A stretch of DNA of 5,021 nucleotides from contig JAHENO010000281.1 of the NCBI GenBank assembly GCA_018609945.1, positions 1-5,021 on the forward strand, read 5' to 3'. The translations under genes and the position numbers were made by a program. Within the stretch, counting starts at the first letter, position 1, and each line of letters opens with the position of its first letter. Shown piece by piece: positions 1 through 5,021 of this stretch. The DNA is from Haloarculaceae archaeon (GTDB taxonomy: Archaea > Halobacteriota > Halobacteria > Halobacteriales > Haloarculaceae). The notes beneath the pieces were generated by a model, which saw only the letters and a list, made by a program, of their open reading frames with translations, did not search any database and was not told where the DNA came from.

Positions 1-676
1 CGTAGTGTCCGGCGAGAACGACGTGAATCCCGGCCTCCCGTGCCTGGTGGTAGACCTTCTGTTTGCCCTCGCCGGTGACCAGCGCGTCGACGCCCCGCTC
101 GATTGCCTCGTCGAGCCAGTCGACACCGCTGCCGGTCACGACGGCGATATCGCTGATCTCCGAGGGGCCGAAGTCGAGAACCCTGACCCCGCCGTCGCCG
201 GTATCGAGGGCCGCGGCAAGCGTCTCGCGGAGTTCCCCCGGAGTGTACGGTTCGGGTGCGGTGCCGCGCTGGCCGATGTGCTCGCCGCCGAGTTCGCCGA
301 AGGTTTCGCGTTCGTTCAGGCCGAGCACGTCCGCGACGCCGGCGGCGTTGCCCAGTTGCTGGTGGCCATCCAGCGGGAGGTGCGAGACGTACAGCGCGAT
401 GTCGTGCTCTACGAGGGGCGCGATCCGCCGGTAGTGGGTGCCGGTCACGCGGTCGATGCCCCCCCACGAGAGGCCGTGATGGGTGACCAGCAGGTCCGCA
501 CCGGCCTCGGCGGCCCGCTCGACGGTCGCGACGGCCGCGTCGACCGCGAAGGCGACGCGCTCGACAGTGGCGTCGGCCGGCCCGACCTGCAGGCCGTTCG
601 CGCTCGCGTCGACGTCGGCGTAGGCTCCCGTGTCCAGTCGCTCGTCGAGGCGTTCACACAGTTCCGAGCAACGCAT
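1..676 (-). CDS. NIF3/YbgI-family dinuclear metal-binding protein (C-terminus cut by window edge)
   Basis: Reading the minus strand from the ATG at 674-676 gives 225 residues with no stop before the window edge. Visible family hallmarks are NGLQVG (residues 27-32), the metal-binding pair in VTHHGLSW (His66, His67), SHLPLD (Asp103), ALVTGEGKQK, and LAGHY at the very end (His224). By comparison with E. coli YbgI, whose ligands are two adjacent His, an Asp, and a C-terminal His and Glu, four of the five ligands are present. The Glu would lie just beyond the edge. The family forms toroidal hexamers with a two-metal site and is often labelled 'GTP cyclohydrolase 1 type 2 homolog', but its cellular role is not settled. 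The length fits the short archaeal form of about 250 residues. This start places the N-terminal helix and the YADVDASANGLQVG stretch as in the family. The ATG lies 2 nt downstream of the tRNA-Val 3' end on the same strand, so the two are probably co-transcribed. Confidence 0.93.
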   Translation of the reverse strand, partial: MRCSELCERLDERLDTGAYADVDASANGLQVGPADATVERVAFAVDAAVATVERAAEAGADLLVTHHGLSWGGIDRVTGTHYRRIAPLVEHDIALYVSHLPLDGHQQLGNAAGVADVLGLNERETFGELGGEHIGQRGTAPEPYTPGELRETLAAALDTGDGGVRVLDFGPSEISDIAVVTGSGVDWLDEAIERGVDALVTGEGKQKVYHQAREAGIHVVLAGHY

Positions 677-678
677 AG

Positions 679-752
679 TGGGTTCGGGCGGGTTCGAACC
701 GCCGACCTCGGCCTTGTAAAGGCCGCGTCATAACCGACTAGACCACGAACCC
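679..752 (-). tRNA. tRNA-Val, anticodon UAC
   Basis: The minus strand folds into a complete 74-nt cloverleaf. The acceptor stem is GGGTTCG paired with CGAACCC (7 of 7 pairs), with discriminator A73 at position 679. The D arm contains GTCTAGTCGGTTATGAC. The anticodon stem is CGGCC/GGCCG around loop TTTACAA, giving anticodon TAC (complement of 716-718), which reads GUA valine codons. The T arm is GGCGG-TTCGAAC-CCGCC. No intron is present and CCA is not encoded: the bases after A73 are CT and then the ATG of the NIF3-family gene, so CCA must be added after tRNase Z cleavage. There is no trace of an integrated element or duplicated tRNA end next to it. Confidence 0.97.
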
Positions 753-775
753 CAGGCGGAACAAGTTCAGCCGGC

Positions 776-792
776 GGAATAATCCTTACCCT
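776..792 (-). promoter_or_regulatory. Putative TATA box/BRE for the tRNA-Val-NIF3 transcript
   Basis: On the minus strand, AGGGTAAGGATTATTCC gives an AT-rich core (ATTATT, complement of 778-783) preceded by a purine-rich BRE-like stretch. The core is centred about 28 bp upstream of the mature tRNA 5' end (752), which suits an archaeal TATA box with transcription starting one to three bases before the tRNA. It is the only AT-rich patch in this GC-rich gap at a suitable distance. The assignment rests on spacing and composition only. Confidence 0.55.
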
Positions 793-822
793 CTCCGCCG
801 ACCCCTGCTACCCACCCGGAAC

Positions 823-831
823 CCTTACTTC
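823..831 (+). promoter_or_regulatory. Putative TATA-like box for the DUF192 gene (leaderless start)
   Basis: TTACTT at 825-830 is centred about 25 bp upstream of the ATG at 853. This is the spacing expected if transcription begins at or next to the start codon, as is common in haloarchaea. No Shine-Dalgarno-like GGAGG lies directly before the ATG, which also fits a leaderless mRNA. The box is weak, and the neighbouring sequence is C-rich. The promoter is divergent from that of the tRNA, within the same 100-bp gap. Confidence 0.4.
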
Positions 832-852
832 GCCCTCCGCCTACCGCCGTGT

Positions 853-1347
853 ATGGACAGACGGCAGGCCGTGGTCCTATTTGCGGCGCTGCTCGGCGCG
901 GTGGCCGTCGCCGTCCTGCTGACCGTTCCGCCACTCCCGTTCGTCGACGCGGGGAACTACGAGACGGCGACCGTCACCATCCACGACAGCGACGGCACTC
1001 GCCTGGCGACCGTCGACGTCCGGATCGCCGACACCCGGGAGAAGCGCCGGATCGGCCTGATGCGCACCGACTCGCTCGACAGCGGGTCCGGGATGCTGTT
1101 CGTCCACCCCCGTGATGGGACCTACACCTACCATATGCGAAACATGTCCTTCGACATCGACATCGTCTTCGTCGCCGCCGACGGGACCATCACGACCGTC
1201 CACCACGCGAGTGCGCCCGACCCGGGCGAGGACTCGGAGACCTACACCGGCCGCGGGAAGTACGTCCTGGAGGTGCCCCGCGGGTACACGAACGCGACCG
1301 GAATCGACGTCGGGGACCGCGTCGAGATTCCGGACGACACCGAGTAG
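853..1347 (+). CDS. Membrane-anchored DUF192 family protein
   Basis: The 164-residue product starts with RR and a hydrophobic helix (about residues 6-25, rich in A, V and L), then a short linker and a single DUF192 domain (about residues 37-160). Family signatures are KRRIGLMRTDSL (64-75), GMLFV (80-84), HMRNMSFDIDIVFV (94-107), DGTI (110-113), and GKYVLEVPRGY (135-145) followed by GIDVGDRVEI. The helix is either an uncleaved anchor or a secretion signal; I see no lipobox cysteine, so the domain is probably displayed outside the membrane. The biochemical function of DUF192 is unknown; it is a small beta-rich domain common in archaea and bacteria. The ATG at 853 is supported by its position directly before the anchor and by a TATA-like box about 25 bp upstream. 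The stop codon overlaps the first copy of an 18-bp repeat. The gene ends 69 bp before the exporter gene on the same strand, but that gene appears to have its own promoter. Confidence 0.92.
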   Translation: MDRRQAVVLFAALLGAVAVAVLLTVPPLPFVDAGNYETATVTIHDSDGTRLATVDVRIADTREKRRIGLMRTDSLDSGSGMLFVHPRDGTYTYHMRNMSFDIDIVFVAADGTITTVHHASAPDPGEDSETYTGRGKYVLEVPRGYTNATGIDVGDRVEIPDDTE

Positions 1348-1395
1348 TCGAGCGGTTTCTGCCGTCGAAATCCGGAGAGTCGAGCGGTTTTTGCC
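1346..1395 (+). repeat. Tandem direct repeat of an 18-bp motif, 32-bp period
   Basis: AGTCGAGCGGTTTCTGCC (1346-1363) recurs as AGTCGAGCGGTTTTTGCC (1378-1395), matching at 17 of 18 bases. The first copy overlaps the TAG stop of the DUF192 gene. The second contains a run of five T residues at the position expected for the promoter of the downstream exporter. The 32-bp period is about three helical turns, which would place both copies on the same DNA face. It could be a pair of regulator sites, a duplicated T-rich terminator, or a simple local duplication. The repeat is directly visible; the role is inference. Confidence 0.85.
1386..1395 (+). promoter_or_regulatory. Putative TATA-like box for the ABC exporter (leaderless GTG start)
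   Basis: GGTTTTTGCC carries a T5 run (1388-1392) centred about 27 bp upstream of the GTG at 1417. That distance matches an archaeal TATA box serving a leaderless transcript that begins at the start codon. The same T-run could instead act as a T-stretch terminator for the DUF192 transcript; the sequence does not decide between them. Confidence 0.4.
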
Positions 1396-1416
1396 TGCAG
1401 GGACCCTTGCCCGGGT

Positions 1417-3312
1417 GTGAATATCGACGCCGGCCCCGACGACGAGGCCTTCGAGGACGAGCGCGAGCGCGTCGACCGGCCGATGGCACGCCTCTTTGCC
1501 GAGTACGGCCGCGACGACGCCGGCTATTTCGCGGTGGGCCTCGTCAGCAGCGTCCTCTCGCGGGTGCTCGATCTGTTGCCGCCGCTCCTGCTGGCCGTGG
1601 CCATCGACGCCATCTTCAACCCCGGGATGGGCTTTCGGCTCTGGCTGGTTCCCGACGCCTGGCTCCCCCAGTCCCAGGCCGACCAGCTGTGGCTCACCGC
1701 CGGGCTCATCGCCGCCACCTTCGCCTTCGCGGCCGGATTCCACTACACCCGCAACTGGGGCTGGAACCGCTTCGCACAGGGCGTCCAGCACCGCATCCGC
1801 ACCGACACCTACGACAAGATGCAGCGGCTGAACATGGATTATTTCACCGACAGGCAGACCGGCGAACTGATGTCGGTGCTCTCGAACGACGTCAACAGGC
1901 TCGAACGGTTCCTCAACGACGGCATCAACTCCGCCTCGCGGCTGGTCGTGATGGTGCTCGGTATCGCGGGCATCCTCCTGCTGTTGAACTGGCAGCTCGC
2001 ACTGATCGCCCTCCTGCCGGTGCCCCTGATCGCGGTCTTCACCAGGAAGTTCATCGAGATCATCCAGCCCAAGTACGCGGCCGTCCGCTCCTCGGTCGGG
2101 ACGCTCAACTCGCGGCTGGAGAACAACCTCGGGGGCATCCAGGTCATCAAGACCAGCACGACCGAACCATACGAGTCCGAGCGCGTCGAGGACGTCTCCG
2201 AGGAGTACTACGACGCCAACTGGGACGCCATCCGCACGCGCATCACCTTCTTTCCGGGGCTGCGCCTCCTGTCGGGACTGGGCTTCGTCGTCACGTTCCT
2301 CGTCGGGGGCCTGTGGGTCCTCGAGGGGCGAGTGACAGAGGGACAGTTCGTCGCGTTCATCTTCTACACACAGCGGTTCATCTGGCCGATGGCCCAGTTC
2401 GGGCAGATCATCAACATGTACCAGCGGGCCTACGCCTCGGCCGAGCGCGTGTTCGGGCTGATGGACACGCCAAACCGCATCGCCGAGGACGAGAGTGCCG
2501 GGGAACTGGTCGTCGAGGACGGGCACGTCGAGTACGACGAGGTATCGTTCGGCTACGACGACGAGACCGTCCTCGAGGACGTGAGCGTCGAGGTCGACGG
2601 GGGCGAGACGCTGGCGCTGGTCGGGCCGACCGGCGCGGGCAAGTCCACGGCCGTGAAGCTCCTGTTGCGCCTCTACGAGGTGGATTCGGGTGCGATACGC
2701 GTCGACGGGACCGACGTCCGCGACGTGACCGTATCGAGCCTCCGGGACGCGGTCGGCTACGTCAGCCAGGAGACGTTCCTCTTCTACGGGACGGTGCGGG
2801 ACAACATCGCCTACGGACTGCCCGACGCGGACGACGAGGCCATCCGGGCGGCCGCCGAGGCCGCCGAGGCCCACCAGTTCGTCACGAACCTCCCCGACGG
2901 CTACGACACGATGGTCGGCGAGCGCGGGGTGAAACTCTCGGGTGGCCAGCGCCAGCGGCTGGCCATCGCGCGGGCCATCCTGCGCGACCCGGAGATACTC
3001 GTGCTGGACGAGGCCACCTCGGACGTCGACACGGAGACCGAGATGCTCATCCAGCGCAGCCTCGACCGGCTGACCGCCGACCGGACGACCCTCGTGATCG
3101 CCCACCGCCTCTCGACGGTCAAGGACGCCGACGGGATCGTCGTCTTGGAGGACGGCCGGGTGGCCGAGCGGGGCACCCACGAGGAGTTGCTCGCGGCCGA
3201 CGGGCTGTACGCCAACCTCTGGGCGGTCCAGGCCGGCGAGATCGACGACCTGCCACGGGAGTTCGTCGAGCGGGCCGCCCGGCGGCGGGCCCGGACCGAC
3301 GCCGACGACTGA
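1417..3312 (+). CDS. Type I ABC exporter half-transporter (fused membrane and ATPase domains, MsbA/multidrug-type)
   Basis: The 631-residue product has an acidic N-terminus, an ABC transporter type-1 membrane domain (about residues 35-340) and a C-terminal nucleotide-binding domain (about 370-605). Hydrophobic helices are visible near 37-66, 90-108, 175-191, 194-210, 284-302 and 309-328. The ATPase motifs are complete: Walker A GPTGAGKST (403-411), Q-loop Gln451 in VSQETFLFYGTVRDN, signature LSGGQRQR (507-514), Walker B ILVLDE (Asp531, catalytic Glu532), D-loop SDVD and H-loop His563 in IAHRLST. With the catalytic Glu present, two equal active sites in a homodimer are likely. It should export a lipid, drug or other hydrophobic compound across the cytoplasmic membrane, but the substrate cannot be read from sequence. 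The GTG start is preferred over the ATG at 1483 (residue 23) because of the T-rich box 27 bp upstream. No partner half-transporter or substrate-binding protein lies beside it. Confidence 0.95.
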   Translation: MNIDAGPDDEAFEDERERVDRPMARLFAEYGRDDAGYFAVGLVSSVLSRVLDLLPPLLLAVAIDAIFNPGMGFRLWLVPDAWLPQSQADQLWLTAGLIAATFAFAAGFHYTRNWGWNRFAQGVQHRIRTDTYDKMQRLNMDYFTDRQTGELMSVLSNDVNRLERFLNDGINSASRLVVMVLGIAGILLLLNWQLALIALLPVPLIAVFTRKFIEIIQPKYAAVRSSVGTLNSRLENNLGGIQVIKTSTTEPYESERVEDVSEEYYDANWDAIRTRITFFPGLRLLSGLGFVVTFLVGGLWVLEGRVTEGQFVAFIFYTQRFIWPMAQFGQIINMYQRAYASAERVFGLMDTPNRIAEDESAGELVVEDGHVEYDEVSFGYDDETVLEDVSVEVDGGETLALVGPTGAGKSTAVKLLLRLYEVDSGAIRVDGTDVRDVTVSSLRDAVGYVSQETFLFYGTVRDNIAYGLPDADDEAIRAAAEAAEAHQFVTNLPDGYDTMVGERGVKLSGGQRQRLAIARAILRDPEILVLDEATSDVDTETEMLIQRSLDRLTADRTTLVIAHRLSTVKDADGIVVLEDGRVAERGTHEELLAADGLYANLWAVQAGEIDDLPREFVERAARRRARTDADD

Positions 3313-3362
3313 TCGGGGATTCTCGGCTGATCTGGTGAAACAGGTATCGAGCGAGTGACCGT

Positions 3363-3384
3363 GGATACGGTCAGGAGGATACGG
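3363..3384 (+). repeat. Short direct repeat GGATACGG (two copies)
   Basis: GGATACGG occurs at 3363-3370 and 3377-3384, 14 bp apart, in the spacer after the exporter gene. The overlapping motif CGGATTG also occurs twice (3382-3388 and 3401-3407). The copies are exact but short, so chance is a real possibility. No function is claimed. Confidence 0.4.
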
Positions 3385-3406
3385 ATTGCGAACACCGCTT
3401 CGGATT

Positions 3407-3463
3407 GGTATCTAATCGGCTGCTAGCCCGGTAGCCGGGCGCGCTAGGACACCGATTGGAACC
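3407..3463. terminator. Nested inverted repeat between convergent genes, candidate bidirectional terminator
   Basis: An inner perfect hairpin, GCCCGG (3426-3431), loop TAG, CCGGGC (3435-3440), can be extended by CTA/TAG across a 4-nt bulge. It is enclosed by a second inverted pair, AATCGG (3414-3419) and CCGATT (3452-3457), and then GGT/ACC (3407-3409 and 3461-3463). It lies between the stops of two converging genes, where a shared end signal is plausible. Neither side has a clear T-run, which is what haloarchaeal termination usually uses, so it could equally be a protein-binding site or an RNA 3'-end structure. The 159-bp spacer holds no gene that I can support. Confidence 0.4.
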
Positions 3464-3471
3464 GACGGCCT

Positions 3472-5021
3472 TCAGTGTGGCCAGGGCGCCCCGGCCTCGC
3501 TGTTCGCGGCCGTCCTGCGGAGCTCGTCCAGCGTGTCCACAGGGTCTGCACCGGGGACCTGTAACTCGTCATTAGAATCGTACTGCAGGTACGGCGTGAA
3601 ACTCGGGCCCCCGTCCACGGTGGTTTCTGCCCCGCGGGCGAACACGTCGGCCATGAGTGCGAAGGCGACCTGCTCGCCGAGCTTCACGCCCCAGTAGTGG
3701 TCGCTGTAGTAGTGGACACCGGCGAACATCCGTGCCAGCCCGACGTTGGATACCAGTTTGTCGATCTCTTGATGGATGCCGTGGTGACCGGCCGGAACCT
3801 CGATGTCGGTTGTGCCGGTTCCGAAGCCATCGCCTTCGTGCGTGACGACGAGGTAATCCAGTCCGGTCTCACTCCAGTCGTCGTTCGGGAACCACGTTTT
3901 TAGCACGGTGCCGCAGGCGCCCGCGATGACCGAGTGACCGCTGGGATATGCGGGGTGGACGGGTGATCCCTCCTCGTATGCGGTCGAGAGGTAGTCAGTC
4001 TCGCGGGGACGGACGTCCAGCAGCGCCGAGTCGGCGAGCAACTCATCGATACCGAAGTCGGTGCCGTTCTGTAGTTGCATGTGGACTCGGCCGCCGTACG
4101 TTTCGGGGCGACACCTGAAGTGACGCTCGTACTTCTGGTGGAACGCCGCTAGCAGCGCAGCACGGCCCGCTCGCGCCACCATGTCGAGCAGCCCGACCGG
4201 ACCGCCGTCGGTGTAATTGAACACCCGCACGCTGTCGGGGAGGTCGTCGGTCATGACGTATTCGAGCCCGGGGTCGAACGGCACCTTGTTGAGCAACCGT
4301 AGCGCCGCGATGAGGTACTCCTGATAGGGCGGTTCGGCGTTGACAATCGTCGCCAGGTGGCGTGGCGTCGCCACGTATCCTCCCGCTTCCGACGGCGTGT
4401 TGGGGTCGGTTTCGGCGGCGTGGGCATCGCGCCCCTCGAGAGTGTCCAGCCAGTCCCCCAATTCGTGGTTGTAGTCCCTGTCGGCCTCGTAGCGGAGGTA
4501 CTGCTGTTCGGCCGACAGCGACCACAGTTTGACGTCGTGGACCAGGAACTGCGAGACGTATGGCCCCCACCAGTCGACGGCGCCGTCGCCGGCTTCGACG
4601 AAGAGTCGTTGCGTATCGTACCAGCGCTCGCCTGGACCGTCGGCAGCACGGGCGAGGTCTTCTTCCAAGGCCTCGAGAGTACGGACCAGTGGGTCCGAAT
4701 CATCCCTGTCTTCAAGGGTCGCCTGGACGCTCTGCCGACCGCTCCCTTCCGGCCCGGCTGGTTCGTTGGGCCAGGCGGTGAACGGGACGTCCCGCAACTG
4801 TTCCATCGCGTACGCGTCGAGCATCTCCGCGGCGGTCAGTTCTCCCCGCGGGTCAGGCGCCGGTGGCATCCGCCCATCGTGGGAGTCCATCCCCGCCAGC
4901 GGTACCGAGTTCGCGCCCGGCGCCCCGATGAACAGCCGCTGCCCGCCGCGCTCGAACGCCTCGCCGTCGGTGAATCTCCCCTCGGCTACCGCTTCGCGGT
5001 AGTTGGTCTTCTTCTTCGCGA
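3472..5021 (-). CDS. Vanadium-dependent haloperoxidase / PAP2-superfamily protein (N-terminus beyond window)
   Basis: The minus-strand frame is open from the right edge to the TGA at 3472-3474, giving 515 complete codons in the window. The catalytic triplet of motifs is intact: K-x7-RP in KYERHFRCRPETYGG (Lys at 4132-4134, Arg at 4108-4110), YPSGHS (His at 3934-3936), and RMFAGVHYYSD (Arg at 3730-3732, His at 3712-3714, Asp at 3700-3702). In this superfamily these residues hold vanadate (haloperoxidases, which use peroxide to oxidise halide) or phosphate (acid phosphatases). The size and the long helical N-terminal part favour the haloperoxidase branch. The internal ATG at 4888-4890 is unlikely to be the start: the 43 codons before it stay open and read smoothly into the IGAPGANSVPLAGMD...MPPAP region typical of these proteins. 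Whether a Tat or Sec signal exists cannot be seen. Codon use has more A/T-ending codons than the exporter gene, and the gene converges on that gene. Confidence 0.88.
   Translation of the reverse strand, partial: AKKKTNYREAVAEGRFTDGEAFERGGQRLFIGAPGANSVPLAGMDSHDGRMPPAPDPRGELTAAEMLDAYAMEQLRDVPFTAWPNEPAGPEGSGRQSVQATLEDRDDSDPLVRTLEALEEDLARAADGPGERWYDTQRLFVEAGDGAVDWWGPYVSQFLVHDVKLWSLSAEQQYLRYEADRDYNHELGDWLDTLEGRDAHAAETDPNTPSEAGGYVATPRHLATIVNAEPPYQEYLIAALRLLNKVPFDPGLEYVMTDDLPDSVRVFNYTDGGPVGLLDMVARAGRAALLAAFHQKYERHFRCRPETYGGRVHMQLQNGTDFGIDELLADSALLDVRPRETDYLSTAYEEGSPVHPAYPSGHSVIAGACGTVLKTWFPNDDWSETGLDYLVVTHEGDGFGTGTTDIEVPAGHHGIHQEIDKLVSNVGLARMFAGVHYYSDHYWGVKLGEQVAFALMADVFARGAETTVDGGPSFTPYLQYDSNDELQVPGADPVDTLDELRRTAANSEAGAPWPH

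Noticed and set aside
5..733. A 242-codon plus-strand open frame over the left end
   Set aside because: It runs opposite the NIF3-family gene and through the tRNA-Val, ending inside the tRNA. The minus-strand reading has clear NIF3 motifs.
679..752. The tRNA-Val as an attachment site of an integrated element
   Set aside because: There is no integrase gene, no repeated tRNA 3' fragment in the window, and the flanking genes are ordinary chromosomal ones.
877..3180. A 767-codon open frame on the minus strand running opposite the DUF192 and exporter genes
   Set aside because: It lies antisense to two genes with complete, recognisable domains, and the lack of stops follows from their G/C-ending codons. 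Its product shows no recognisable domain and crosses the intergenic spacer without any logic of its own.
853..3312. DUF192 protein and ABC exporter as a dedicated two-gene system
   Set aside because: They share a strand and are 69 bp apart, but the exporter seems to have its own promoter box, and I know of no functional link between the families. Adjacency alone does not support a system.
1407..3338. A 643-codon plus-strand open frame overlapping the exporter in another frame
   Set aside because: The product is Arg/Pro/Gly-rich with no domain, typical of a shifted frame of a GC-rich haloarchaeal gene. The exporter frame has all ABC motifs.
4043..4570. A 175-codon minus-strand open frame within the haloperoxidase gene
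   Set aside because: It is a shifted frame of the haloperoxidase, with an Arg/Pro-rich product and no domain.
1..5021. CRISPR array, toxin-antitoxin pair, insertion sequence or defence island
   Set aside because: No regularly spaced repeats, terminal inverted repeats, transposase motifs or nuclease/toxin-like small genes were seen. The only repeats are short and listed above.

Overview
The window looks like chromosomal DNA of a halophilic archaeon (class Halobacteria). The basis is high GC with mostly G/C-ending codons, very acidic proteins (the ABC transporter opens with an Asp/Glu-rich stretch), apparent leaderless starts with AT-rich boxes 25-28 bp upstream, and a tRNA without an encoded CCA. 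The proteins suggest a Haloarcula-like relative, but I cannot name a genus.

Layout from left to right. Positions 1-676 (minus) carry most of a NIF3/YbgI-family metal protein whose C-terminal end runs off the left edge. Immediately upstream of it on the same strand, with only 2 nt between, lies a complete tRNA-Val(UAC) at 679-752. A 100-bp divergent region (753-852) holds a putative promoter for the tRNA-nif3 unit and another for the gene to the right. Positions 853-1347 (plus) encode a membrane-anchored DUF192 protein. A short spacer contains a near-perfect 18-bp direct repeat, the second copy of which sits where a promoter for the next gene is expected. Positions 1417-3312 (plus) encode a full-length type I ABC exporter half-transporter (membrane domain fused to ATPase) with all catalytic motifs intact. 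A 159-bp convergent spacer follows, with a nested inverted repeat. From 3472 to the right edge (minus) runs a vanadium-dependent haloperoxidase/PAP2-superfamily enzyme. Its N-terminus lies outside the window, and its vanadate/phosphate-binding residues are intact.

The genes do not form an obvious pathway: there is a metal-binding housekeeping protein behind a tRNA, an envelope DUF192 protein, an exporter and a haloperoxidase. I do not see a mobile element, CRISPR array, toxin-antitoxin pair or defence system. The most interesting points are the tRNA/nif3 junction, where tRNA 3'-end processing alone would leave an essentially leaderless mRNA, the tandem 18-bp motif ahead of the exporter, and the archaeal haloperoxidase, which has somewhat relaxed codon use.
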